From Roridomyces roridus (lineage: Eukaryota; Basidiomycota; Agaricomycetes; Agaricales; Mycenaceae), in contig JARKIF010000053.1 of assembly GCA_029378245.1 (NCBI GenBank), forward strand, positions 62,001 to 126,000: a stretch of DNA of 64,000 nucleotides, written 5' to 3'. The notes below the pieces were generated by a model. It had not been told where the DNA came from. It saw nothing but the letters and a program-made list of their open reading frames with translations, and made no database searches. Positions 10,764 to 21,622 of this stretch are shown one piece after another. Within the stretch, counting starts at the first letter, position 1. Each line of letters begins with the position of its first letter. A program made the position numbers and the translations under genes.

Positions 10764-12355
10764 CTACGAAGCCACGCCGTGATGTTTCTCCTCGACAGAG
10801 CCTTGCACAATGGATGCGACCTCCCGCCAGATAACATCGTATGCAGAGGCCTCTGGCACCATATTGGCTTCCCGCTCCTCCGCCCCATGCTCTACATCAA
10901 GCAGCGATCGGACATGCCTCAGTCGCGGGCAGATACGCGCGATAAATTGCGCAACGGGATCCGCTGCTGAGATAGGCGACGCATCAACATCGAGGTGCGT
11001 CAAATCTTTGAGGTAGAAGTCGCCTTGTGATTCACTTGGAACAACCATGGCGTCAAACGGGATCGACAGCATGGCGAGACGAGGACAATATTGGGCGAAA
11101 GCCTTCAGACAGCAGAGGGTAGTGCGAGGCCTGGAAGACCCAAAGCACGTCTGCAGCCTCAGAGACTCGACATGCGGACAAGAGCGAGCCATGTCGACAA
11201 CCGTGGCGTCGTCCAAGTCGAAACCAACGGCCGTTTTGATGTCAATCTCAGTGAGATTGTTGAAACAGAAAAGCCGGCGGAGCGATGACGCAGGGATGAT
11301 ATAGGCGGTGGCATCGGAGCGGTGGAATGGCCCATGACCATCGAAGAATGTGAAAGACGTCAGAGACGAATGAGAAACTCCGCTTTCAATCACAGAAACA
11401 AGGCGATGGATGTCGTCCGCGGTTGATTTAGTAGGCCCAGGGCCGACAACCAACCAGGTCAGCGCAATTTCACCGCCCCTATCGAAGAACCAAGACGCGG
11501 AGTCAAAATCGGCGACCTGGAGCTCCACGAGCGATGGAAAGAACGGCTGGCTTGGAGAAGGGAAGTCGGTAGGGGTGCCGTTCAGAATCAACTCCCTGAG
11601 GTTCGAGAGACGAGAGAGATGGTCAAGTGCAGGACCATCAAGTACGTCTGTGGAGAGTGATTGGAGGTGGTGCAATCCACGTAGCGACTCCGACAACGCA
11701 GCGACAGCAGCCGGGATCGCATGATTGACGGATGATACGCTTGTCAACTGGGGACAGCGAGTGGCGAGGCTGGACACTCGTGACATGGCGGCGGGCGAGT
11801 CGCCGGGCATGTAGATTGAGGTGAGACCGGGCGTGAGGAAACATTGGATGAAACGAATATCATCCTCTTCATGCTGCGAGTGGCGCGACGACATCGACCA
11901 ATGCATGGCGCGAAGTATCGGAAACATTGACTCGGACAGCCAAGGATGAACACTCCGGAACATGGGCGAGGTATTAGACGGACCAGCAAAGCAAAGCAGA
12001 CACCGGACATATGCTCCGTAGAAACGCAAACGCTCAAAGTCAGAGTCATGCAATGAGCGACGCGGGGACTTTGACGATGGTGAATCAGAGTTCAGTTGGC
12101 CACAGTGATGCCACGCACCATCGTATACTGGTTACTCCAGCGTTTTCTTTCTACTGTCACTCTGTAGGCATCCGAAGGGAGGCACCGAAGGAGATCTTGC
12201 AGTTCCGCTGAGGCCCAGAGCAGTCTGAGTGCGTGGCCGGAGAACACGCTCGAAGTCCTTGCCAGCACAGTGAGGTTGCGGCGCTCCGCATGTTCCGAGA
12301 GGAAGTTAGAGGTTATGAGTGCCACAAGTTCAGGAACTTGAAGGCATCGGTGCAT
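10764..12355 (-). CDS. F-box/LRR-like gene D, the intact family member
   Basis: This has two exons. Exon 1 (12119-12355) encodes MHRCLQVPELVALITSNFL to SNQYTM, an F-box-like segment with the landmark VLARTSSVFSGHALRLLWASA. A ~50-nt GTGCGT...AAAG intron follows. Exon 2 (10764-12068) encodes the rest without a break, giving about 513 residues. Leucine-rich stretches include SNLRELILNGTP and GFDLDDATVVDMARSCPHVE. The conserved block RPRTTLCCLKAFAQYCPRLAML precedes a C-terminal VWREVASI-type segment common to the family. By analogy it is an F-box substrate adaptor of an SCF ubiquitin ligase, but the N-terminal F-box is divergent and Skp1 binding is unproven. It is the only family member in the window with no frame lesion. 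Confidence 0.8.
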
Positions 12356-12895
12356 GGCGGAGAGACTCGAGAGGCGAGATGCAAGCTGGCAGAAGATGAT
12401 TGACACTTGATTGACACCGCCGGCTTACTTCAGTCTTTCGGCATCCAACCATCCGCGCACACGTGACACAGGCGCCTGCAGTAACGACTACAGTCAGCAT
12501 ACACGAGCAACAGGATATGTACAGACTGCGCGGTTTCGATGGGAATCCACGACATATGGGATAAGTATGGACGCGCCTGGATTGCGCCTGGATAGATGAG
12601 TGATATTCCAAGAACGCCCGGGTGATACCACAAAGCCGCTCAAACGGTGACGCGTGGTGTGGGTCCCAAAAGCGGAGTTCAAGTTGAGGTCTTCAACTCG
12701 AGGCTCTCCGAGGCTCGAGCCGGATAGTCGCGAAAGAGCGCGTTGGAAAGCAAAGGTGCTTGGTCGCCGTGTTATGGGCCGAACTCTTCAAATACTTCCT
12801 CGTCGTTGATTAATCGTGGATAGGAATTAAATAACTCGTGATAATAATAGGAATCTAAACGAACTCGAATGCAACCCAAGCCCTTGCGCCGTAAA
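12356..12895. other. Intergenic between F-box D and SDR1
   Basis: No feature was recognised apart from an AT-rich stretch around 12800-12870 that probably contains the 3' region of SDR1. Confidence 0.4.
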
Positions 12896-14951
12896 TCAAT
12901 ACCCCTTTAGCTGCTCCTTCATATACTCGATCATCTCCGTCTGCACCCTTTCATCCGCAGCCCGTTTATCCGCCTGGCCGACGACGCCCTATGGGACGAC
13001 GTACTAGAATTCGTTCAGCGGGCGTCGAGGGGAAAGCATGGCTTAGAACACACCTGACCGTTCATCTGTGCAGGTGTAGCGGTGGTCGCGGCCCACAATT
13101 GGGGAAGAGCTCCTCTCCTGTTCGATGAATGAATCAGCACCGAAAAAGAAAAAAGACAGGAAACGATACGCACGTAGCGGGCCAGGAGATGAGGTGCATG
13201 GGGTACTGTGCACAGCTCATGGAGTGTCTGTGGGCGGATTAAGCTCCATGGAGACCGAGGACGAGATACCTAACATACCTAGAGAGTTCTGAGCGGATTA
13301 AACCGGGATGAGCGGAGCACGAGACGAGCACGTCCGAGTGGGCCTTTGCCCAGTAGTTCGCGATGTAGATGTTCCCGATCTTGCTACCGCCGTACAGACC
13401 GCTGTAAACGAGGGGATTCGTGGTCAAATAGCGCACATACGGGGTCGGGGAACAAACGCACTATCCCGCCATCATGCCCTTTTTCTTGATCCACGCGTCG
13501 CGCTCAGGTCCGCCTTTGAGACTGACGAGATCCATCCCGGAGCCAGGCGCCATCTGGTGTCCGGCGGAGGAAGTGGTGATGATACGTGCGGGGACCTTGG
13601 ATTGCTCGTAGGACCTGGTGAGCGCGGGCAAGAGGAGTTCGGTGAAGAAAAAGTGGCCGAGGACGTTCGTTCCGAATTCTAGTTTCGCATTAGAGGAAAG
13701 ACGCCGGAGAGCTGCAGGCCACGCACGCAAATCGTATCCCTGCTGCGTGAGCATGTCGGTGGGGCAATTCATGACTCCACTGCGTGTTGAAGTGAGAAGA
13801 AAGAAGAGAATGAGAGTTGCAGTCCACGCACGCGTTGTTAAACAGGATATCCAACTTCTCCTCTTGATTCAAAAAGCTCTCCGCCGCCTGACGCACACCG
13901 GGCAGGTCTCCGAGATCGAGCTTCAGGAAGAACGCTTTGCGATTTGTTTCGAGCTCCAAAGACTCGATAGCGGTGGCAGCCTTGTCCGGCGAGCGCCCGG
14001 CCAGGTATACTTTGGCGTTCTTGAGCAGAAGCTGCTTCACCGTCTCGTAGCCGATGCCAGAGTACCCGCCAGTGACGATGACGATCTGGAAAGGCGGTGA
14101 GCTAATCGAGCGGTCGGATTAGTGATGTTCAGGGCCCGGCCTGAGCCCGGAAGCCGGGCCTTGCCGAGCCCGGGTATCATCAAGCCGGGCCCAGCCCACT
14201 GTCGGGCCTGACCGGGCTCAGGGCTCAGGCTTGAGAAATGTCAGGCCCGACTGAGCCCACCGAGCCCGGGCTCGACATGTAATACTTTTTGACTCACATG
14301 CCGGCATCCCCGCGCCACCCGTTCTTTGGGGAGGTATGGCGATGAAACACGAGCTCAAGTGCCATCAGTCGCCCGTCGGCTACTACGTCACTGTCGCTCT
14401 CGACCCCGACCACACACATTCAAATAGTCATCGTCCTCGGAGGTTGACACGCTCCCCGGCTGAGTCTTGGCTCATAGAACAACTCAAAATTGCATGGACT
14501 GATATGCCGACAACACAATCCACAAATGTTTCCTACTCCGTAAGCTCTTGTTTCGCCAGCCGGTGATTTTAAACTCCCGAGTCCCAACGGGTGAGGAGGA
14601 GGACACCGAGAAGGGCGGAGAACCTGCTCAGCAGCTTGATTGAAGACGACCTGTATACAGCATTAATGTGTATGTATTCAATTGTCTGACTTCATTACGC
14701 CTTGATCCCGCCTCACTGATATGCCCGGGTCTTCGGCTTGGGCTCGGCCTGGGCGGGCTTGGGCTTGGGCTCAGGAAATATGGAGCCCGAGCCGTCCCAA
14801 GCCGGGCCCATGCCTGGGCATCCAGGCCAAGCCGGGCCCTGAACATCACTAGGTCGGATGAGGGTCTCATGCTCGCCTTCCCCGAGAGGTCTGTGATGTC
14901 CCGCGCGGGCTCAAATTCAGGCTTGGACATGGGTCCGATAACGCCTCCCAT
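12896..14951 (-). CDS. Short-chain dehydrogenase/reductase SDR1 (hAT-like element in intron 1)
   Basis: This is a fungal SDR of the retinol-dehydrogenase-like type. Exon 1 (14877-14951) is MGGVIGPMSKPEFEPARDITDLSGK. Exon 2 begins [21 protein letters not shown], the Rossmann TGxxxGxG motif that binds NAD(P). LDILFNNA and RIITTSSAGH follow, then GLYGGSKIGNIYIANYWAK with the YxxxK active site, and SCSAHPGLIRSEL. The C-terminus reads from GALPQLWAATTATPAQMNGQ to EYMKEQLKGY. About eight exons are separated by ~50-nt introns; one exon joins AGGGATA to CGGTCTG across a GTGCGT intron. Intron 1 (14086-14876) starts with GC rather than GT and holds a 732-bp transposon; without it the intron would be about 51 nt. 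The GC donor plus the insertion may lower splicing efficiency. The substrate is unknown. Confidence 0.8.
14120..14851. mobile_element. 732-bp non-autonomous hAT-like element
   Basis: The ends are inverted repeats: TAGTGATGTTCAGGGCCCGG at the left and its complement CCGGGCCCTGAACATCACTA at the right. An 8-bp target duplication GGTCGGAT flanks it (14112-14119 and 14852-14859). The 8-bp duplication and TAGTG-type end fit hAT elements. Subterminal regions are packed with GGGCC, CCGGGC and GAGCCC words in both orientations. There is no transposase frame. Confidence 0.88.
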
Positions 14952-15854
14952 TTTGTCGTTGGTGGGGGTGGTGGAAGAGGAGGAAGAGAAAATTTGAGGG
15001 TGATTCTCGGCAATCATAAGTACGACAACATATTTGATCCCGAATGAAAAATTACCTTTTGCCGAACTTGTAATGTTCGCCGTGCGCACAAGTTCGTTCG
15101 TGAGTGGGGAAGAGGCTGCCTCTCAAGGCTGTTAAGAGTCGCTCGTACTTATACATTTTAGAATGAGATAGGTAGAAGCAAAACGTTAGGGCATATCACA
15201 TGCTAGGAGTCACTTTCGAGGGGCACGGCGAAAGTATCGCCGGTGACGCAGGTGCCGTTGTACCGCAACTAGCGCTGCCGAGAGATGGCGTCAGCTCGAC
15301 CACAAGTTTCAGAGCGATGGAATTTCCATTTTCCTCGGCCTTCGGCACTCCGTTGTCATCATCACTTGTCATCATCCATATCACCCTTCGGCAATGCGGA
15401 AAACGTGAGCGTTGGCGTCCATTCGGCTGTGCTATTGGCTATCCATCCAAAGGAGTTCAATTTTCACACTTTGTCGAATTTTACAGAGTGAAGATTGAAG
15501 GAAAGGTCCTCGAGAAACAAGCAGATATGAAGCTCGTTGGCGTACCGTAACCACCAGTGGCAGAAAATTGGACATTTCAAGGTAGTGTCGAGTCCATTGC
15601 CAGTCTACATACCGGCTCCATGCAATTTACTGCAGTGTTTTGGCCTTGGGAAGCAAAATACCACATGTTCGTCGACTATGTTCAAATTTTCTCCAGCCGC
15701 GCAGGTTCAAACTTCAATTAGTACTGTGAGTGTTGAAACCATCCCCAAATGAAGGCTCCATAGGCCGCCAGCATTTTTAGGATGCCCAGGAGCCCGAGAT
15801 GTTGAAAGTGTTCAAATGGAGCCGCGAGTTTCCAAGGGGGGATATAGAACACGG
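14952..15854. other. Intergenic between SDR1 and SDR2
   Basis: About 900 bp. A short minus-strand frame around 15196-15360 (containing NGNSIALKLVVELTPSLG) looks mildly coding-like but has no supporting context. Nothing else was recognised. Confidence 0.35.
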
Positions 15855-17231
15855 TCACTTTCCAACAAACCCCTGGACCTGCTCCTTCAAAAATGCAATC
15901 ATGCTCGCTTCCAACTTGGTGTCCTTTGTGCGCTTTTCTGTCTCGGCTACCTTGCCCCACGGTACCACGTACTAGCAAGTATAAATCATGTGGGTGTAGT
16001 TCAGCTATGCACGACGCACGTACCTGACCAGTAATCTGCGCTGGCGTGGCGACCGTCCCGGCCCACAGTTGCGCCAGCGCGCCCATTCTGATGAGATACC
16101 GAATGAGTTGAAGGGAGATAGGACAAGAGAACTTGAAGACGCACGGTGTGGGATACAAGGCGGTCTTGTTGAGGGCCTGCATCCATCCCGGCAGATGTCT
16201 GAGAAATCAGCGACATGAGCTCCAGTGACAGAGATATCCACACCAATACGCACCGCTGCAGTTCGGATCTGATAGGCCCGGGATGGACTGCACAAGAAAC
16301 GAGCACATCCGAGTGCGTCTTGGCCCAGTAATTTGAGGCCAGGATGTTCCCCATCTTGCTTTGCCCGTACAAACGCCTGAAAGAGGGTCAACCACGTGAG
16401 AAGCAGGAAAGAAGGGCGTACCACGGAGCCATAAAGTTCCCAGTCTTCTTAAGCCAAGCATCTCGTTCAGCGCCACCTTTGACACTGGCGAATTCTACCC
16501 CGGACCCGGGGGCGATCGTGTACACCATCGATGTGGTGTTGACTACGCGTGCGGGGACTTGGTTGTGTTGGAATGATTTCGTCAGAGCGGGCAGCTGGAG
16601 GAATTTGTAATTTTTGAACTTGATGTTGAGGGAGGGAGACGCACGAGGAGTTCAGTAAAAAAGAAGTGGCCCAGGACATTGGTTCCGAATTCTAGCAGTC
16701 GTCACTAAACTGCAAAGCCCCGAAGAGAAGGCGTACGGAGATCCAGACCCTGCGCTGTGAGCATCTCGGGAGGAGTAGTCATAACCCCACTACAATATTC
16801 GGCGGCTCAGGAGGTGATCCAAGCAAAGTAAAAGACACGCACGCGTTATTGAAAAGTATATCCAACTTTCCCTCCTGCTTCAAAAAAGTGTCCGCCGCTG
16901 TGTGAACGCGCTCCAAATCCCCGAGATCAAGCTGTAGAAAGATCGCTTGCTTCCCGTTCGTCTCTTCCTCGAGAGATTTGATAGCAGCGGCAGCTTTTTC
17001 GGGGGAGCGCGCCGCGAGGTACACTTTCGCGTTCTTGAGAAGGAGCTGCTTGACTGTTTCGTACCCGATGCCAGTGTTTCCGCCGGTGACGAGGGCGATC
17101 TGGGGTACAAGTTTTTTTTAGATCACTGAGTGGACTCGAACAAGAGGCGGACACACCTTTCCAGTGAGGTCGGGAATGTCCCGCTCGGGGACGAAACTTG
17201 GTCTGCTCATCAACGCCAAGACACCACCCAT
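15855..17231 (-). CDS. Short-chain dehydrogenase/reductase SDR2
   Basis: Exon 1 (17157-17231) is [25 protein letters not shown]. Exon 2 starts [20 protein letters not shown] and ends LDILFNNA. Later exons give the [15 protein letters not shown] block, [10 protein letters not shown], then [19 protein letters not shown] (active-site YxxxK) and [33 protein letters not shown] precedes [21 protein letters not shown] and a C-terminal [12 protein letters not shown]. All junctions found are GT-AG with ~45-60-nt introns and no frame breaks, giving roughly 320 residues. It is adjacent to, and in the same direction as, SDR1, consistent with tandem duplication; it keeps an intact small first intron where SDR1 carries a transposon. 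Confidence 0.85.
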
Positions 17232-18229
17232 GTTGGTTAGCCGCGAGATCGAGAGAGGGAAGAGAAGGGGTGGGGATGCTAGCACCACAAGTCTCTGTTT
17301 AAGTGAGAGACGATGTGCTCACCGGTACGTATATATATATACAGCGCTCAGCGCCCGTGACACATCTGACTGATCTACTGCCGCGCTGCAACTCGACGAA
17401 GCTTCAAGCCAATTGCTTCCAATCCCTGACCCGAGCACTAGGATTCAGACATCCCAGTAGGGAAAGGTCGATTGAGACAACAAAAGAGAGTGGGAGTCTC
17501 GAGGTGAGCAGCACGACGTGAATGTTAAAATTTTGACAACAATCAACCAAGAGAGGATGCGCTGTGCAGTGTGCAGGGCGGTAGATATGTAGAATCGAGT
17601 CTCTGTGTCATTCATTCAGTCGGCGATATGGTCTCGTCTGTGGAAGAAGGTAGAATATACATATGTGAGTGATATACCCGCCGCTGGAAGAGTCGCTGGC
17701 GGCTGGATACCGACGGACACCGGCGGCCGTCGGTAGACGGTGGTCACTAAGGTTTCCCGACGGATCACTGATGCATTTGTTGGTGATCGCCGCCGGCATT
17801 CATCAGATCACACATTCAAGTTGACGAGACTGCCCATCCACTGTGTTCCAGTGAAAGGTAGTGGATACTTGCTCAATCCTTTGAGAATCTATTGGCTTCA
17901 TTGTTGCTTTTTTCAACCCGGCCGCATGGATGTCGGCAATGCTAGTCCAAGACGAAGGGTTGTCTGTGAGTGTCATGAAAAAATCGAGGTATTACGTGCT
18001 AGAAGACTCGCCGATGGAAGTCGAGCTACTATGAAGGCACCGCAACGGCAGAGCTGCGGCCTGCCGCGAGAACGAGGAGAGACGGGTCCGGCCGCGGAGT
18101 TGATCCTTTGTCGTCGTTATGGGTCTTTACGCCGTCATGGGTGAACGGACCTTTTGTTACTATACCCAAGAGATGTCGTTAGCTACATAGTAATGTGCTC
18201 AAAGATGGCAATTTGGAGATTACTTGGGT

Positions 18230-18423
18230 AAGTAGAGGAACTGTTCGATTGGTCTAATTAGATTTGAAATTTCCCCGAAAGGATGACAGACCCGTTCAAT
18301 GCCAGCCGACTGACCGCGCCTCCGGTCTTTGCCCGGCACCACTGCCATGTGCCGAACCAATCGAACTATGACTCGAATATTTCGGGGAAATCTAATTAGA
18401 CCAATCGAACAGTTCTTCTACTT
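18230..18423. mobile_element. ~194-bp inverted-repeat (MITE-like) element
   Basis: The left arm (18230-18280) begins AAGTAGAGGAACTGTTCGAT. The right arm (about 18380-18423) is its complement with one mismatch and a 7-nt length difference. About 100 bp of unrelated sequence separates them. TACTTGGG occurs outside both arms (18221-18228 and 18419-18426), but the right copy overlaps the arm, so the exact ends and target duplication are uncertain. Confidence 0.6.
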
Positions 18424-18849
18424 GGGATGATCGTGTTGGCATGGGACGACATTTCGGCCCCAGATCATGATATTGCCCTTTGGGAAAGGTCACACGGCCG
18501 TCAATCATCTTCCTCACCACGAAACCTCACAAGCAAATCTGCAAGACTCGACCGGAATGTAGCGGTATCCTCGACTTTCCCAAATTCACCTCTCAAACTA
18601 TTGCACTTTCTGTGCAAAGCCTGCCCGCTCGTGCTTAGGGCCTTGCTATGATTCAGATGTGGACTCATGCATCATGCACGGTTCCTATTTGCCATCTGGT
18701 CGACCACCGATTCCCAGCTTGCCCATCGATCCATCTAAAGAGCTCTCTTTCTTTCTCTCTGGATCATCTCAGCTCAATCCATCTACCCACGGCTTTACGG
18801 CGCAGGAATCAGGATCCGGACACCGCGCAACGGCCCTGGCCGTCCGCTC

Positions 18850-18858
18850 GATATATAT
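18850..18858 (+). promoter_or_regulatory. TATA box of the aspartic protease
   Basis: ATATATATC lies about 75-80 bp upstream of the ATG at 18933, with a CT-rich leader between. Confidence 0.55.
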
Positions 18859-18932
18859 CTCGCACGGCATCATAGGGCCCATCTTCTTCTTCCAGCCCCA
18901 GTGCTGCGCTCGCTCTTTTCTCACCCTTCACC

Positions 18933-20741
18933 ATGCTGCTTCCAACCCTCGTCTCACTCCTTCTTCCCGCAATATGTGTTGCAGACACGATAAACATCCC
19001 ACTGACACGACGAGCCCCCGCGCGGACGCGGACAGGCGAGGACTTTTTTGCGGCAGGGCGTCGAGCTCGCGAGCGCTACAGGTTTTCGCCTCCGACGACA
19101 AAGGACCGACGGGCCAGCGCGACGAGTTTTTCTGTTATCAATCAGGTCGGTAACCTATGCGGAGGCTGGCGCCGGAGCTAACGGCAGGGGTGCAGCGCGC
19201 CGACAGTAGCTACCTCGGAGAGATCTCGATTGGCACGCCGTGCGTTTCATGCTCTTCGTACTATAACCTCCGGAGACTGATACTGTCGCAAGACCGCAAA
19301 CGTTCACGGTCATCCTCGACACCGGGTCGTCCGATTTCTTCGTACTGGACACCTCGTGTGCAGGATGCAGCGACGGAGGCCCACTATTCGACTCGACTAA
19401 ATCGTCTACCTTTACACAGACAAGCGATCAATCCACTGAGATCGACTATGGAACTGGCAGCGTACATGCTGCGGGCTTTGTTGCAACCGATACCGTCACA
19501 ATGGGGTCATTCTCAACCCAATCCCAAGGATTCCGTATGTGCTCCCTTGACGGACCTTTCCATATCGACTCACCTCCACCAGTCGTAGCCCAACAAATCA
19601 CACAAGGCCTCATCTCAGGCAACGCCTCAGGACTCATCGGCCTCGCTTTTGAAGGACTCGCAGCAACGAAAGTCACGCCATTCTGGCAGTCCCTGATCAG
19701 CAGCAACCAGCTTTCCTCGCCCGAGATGGCCTTCCAACTCACACGCTCGACGAGCCTGGACGAGGTTTCCGGTGGAACATTCACTCTCGGCGGCACTGAC
19801 TCGTCGCTCTACACCGGTGACATCGAGTTCCACAACCTCGCAGGGCCGTCGACGCCCTCGTATTGGCTCTTGTCTCTCTCGGGTGCGCGAGTTTGTCTCC
19901 GCGTGGATGAATGTTGATAGACTCTCTAGGATTGACTGCGCAGGGACAGTCGATCCAAATTAGCACCGACACTGCCCTCGCTGCCATCGACACCGGGACG
20001 ACAGCCATTGGTGGTCCTTCGAATGATGTTGCGGCCTTCTGGAACTCCATCCCCGGTGCTGCTCCTGCGACTGTCAGCGGTTCGGAGGGGTTCTTCACCT
20101 TCCGTGCGTCAATCCCCGAGTTTCCCTTGTTTGAGTTGACATGAGTTTGCAGCTTGTTCGACCACTGTAACCGCGACGATGTCCTTCGGCGGCCAACAAT
20201 GGGCTATCGACCCGTCAGATATGAACCTTGGGCCTATCACGCAGGGAAGTAACCAGTGCGTCGGGGCGCTGTTTGGCATCGGCCTCGGTGGCAGCACCGA
20301 CGGGTCATCGCCGAGCTGGGTTGTCGGAGATTCCTTCCTGGTGCGTTATTCCTCTCTTCATCCAAAATCTCTAATCGCTGGCTGCAGAAAAACGTGTACT
20401 CTGTCTTCCGACAAAACCCACTCTCTGTGGGATTTGCCCAGCTCTCCTCTGGTGGGGGTGGATCCTCTGGTTCCCAAGGCTCTCAACCATTGCCACCAAT
20501 CTCAGCCTCAGGTTCAGCAGCGATTTCCCCCGAGAGCTCCCGGCTTCCGAGTCCTACTTCCATAGGGGCGTCTGCTTCACTGACAGGCACTAGCGATCCG
20601 GTCCAGAGTTCGGGTAAGTGTTTTGGTTTCAATATTGCTGAGTGACTGACGCCGGTGGTAGTCAACGCGGGACGATCCTTGATTATGGGCGCGCCGCTCA
20701 GAATTGTATTCCTGTGTTTCGGGGCAGCGCTTCTTCTCTGA
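18933..20741 (+). CDS. Pepsin-like aspartic protease, probably GPI-anchored
   Basis: This is a secreted A1-family protease. A signal peptide (MLLPTLVSLLLPAICVAD) and a basic propeptide precede exon 2, which starts RADSSYLGEISIGTP. The first catalytic motif is VILDTGSSDFF and the second is AAIDTGTTAIGG. The flap-region block STEIDYGTGSV and the SGLIGLAFEGLA segment are present, and the pair CSTTVTATM and NQCVGAL gives a likely disulfide. Six to eight introns of ~45-50 nt join in frame, for example GTP/PQTF and WVVGDSFL/KNVYSVF. After a Ser/Gly/Pro-rich linker, a final exon encodes VNAGRSLIMGAPL and IVFLCFGAALLL before the stop. A hydrophobic end after small residues is typical of a GPI signal, so the enzyme is likely attached to the cell surface (inference). 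A hAT-like element begins 75 bp after the stop. Confidence 0.88.
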
Positions 20742-20816
20742 GCTGCACGCCGCATGTGTTAATTCCGAGTACTTTACGTAATCGGTCATATGATTTTTGT
20801 GCCGTACAGGTTTGGC

Positions 20817-21614
20817 AGGACCCCTGAGAATCCCCCAAGAGGTATGATACTGAAAATGGCCATCGGACCAATCTTGTCCGGACTGAACCACTTGGAAGGA
20901 CTAGGATCACACCCTTGAAATTTCCAAAATCTTGTCCGGACTGAGCATCAAAGGTCAAAAAATCGCAAAAATCAAGAAAAATTCGAAAATGCAGCCTATT
21001 TACTTGTTATTTACCCTACGTCCCTAATCATCGACACCATCATCCTCCTCAATGTCTAGCAGGCTCTCATTGTCCTTCACCCTCTTCTGAACCGTGTCTA
21101 ACGTGGTGACCATCCGGCAATTCTGATCCGAACCAATAAACTTTAAAGGTGGAAAGGGCTGAGGGAAGGCAGGATTTGTCGGGAACACGTCGCTTCAAGC
21201 ACGATGTAATCAGGCAGATTTTGGCACGGGCGACCACAACCCATCCATTCAGATCCGAAGTTCCACTGAGTATTGAGCGCTCGTGGATCGTCTGAGGAAA
21301 AAAATATCGCATTTTGATCGCATTACCTTTCCTATGGGTGCTCTTTGAAGCGAAGAGTGGCTCAGCGTGATTAAGGCTAGTACCCAAACGGTCGCGGCCG
21401 CCGCACGAATCGAGCTTGAGTTCGATATCAAAATTTTTCTGTCCGGATCAGTATCTGAGCTACCCAGAGCCCAAAAATTCTGTCCGGATCAGGGATCAGA
21501 CCTCTTGACGTCTGAGGCCGTTCTTGTCCGGACTGGTATCATACATGAAGCCGGATTTCAAAAAATTTGTCCGGATTTCCGTATCATACCTCTTGGGGGA
21601 TTCTCAGGGGTCCT
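20817..21614. mobile_element. 798-bp non-autonomous DNA transposon (8-bp target duplication)
   Basis: Terminal inverted repeats of about 34 bp begin AGGACCCCTGAGAATCCCCC and match perfectly at the right end (to 21614). The 8-bp duplication GGTTTGGC flanks both sides (20809-20816 and 21615-21622). TGTCCGGA or close variants occur repeatedly inside both ends, which looks like subterminal transposase-binding repeats. The 8-bp duplication suggests hAT, but the terminal bases are not a typical hAT CA/TA end, so the superfamily is open. A minus-strand frame of ~106 codons (21067-21387) has no recognised transposase motif. Confidence 0.85.
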
Positions 21615-21622
21615 GGTTTGGC

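Larger units (their letters stand above)
17232..18932. other. 1.7-kb intergenic region between SDR2 and the protease
   Basis: A TA repeat (17329-17341) may be the SDR2 TATA region. An inverted-repeat element is described separately at 18230-18423. A frame of 134 codons at 17740-18144 lacks any recognisable feature and is not called. The rest shows nothing. Confidence 0.4.

Noticed and set aside
12896..17231. SDR pair as part of a secondary-metabolite cluster
   Set aside because: No polyketide synthase, NRPS, terpene synthase, cytochrome P450, transporter or cluster regulator was found beside them; tandem duplication explains the arrangement better.
17740..18144. 134-codon frame on the plus strand
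   Set aside because: It has no recognisable domain, no conserved leader and arginine-rich, random-looking composition.
21067..21387. Minus-strand frame of ~106 codons inside the 798-bp element as a transposase
   Set aside because: No catalytic or dimerisation motif of any transposase was recognised and the frame is too short.
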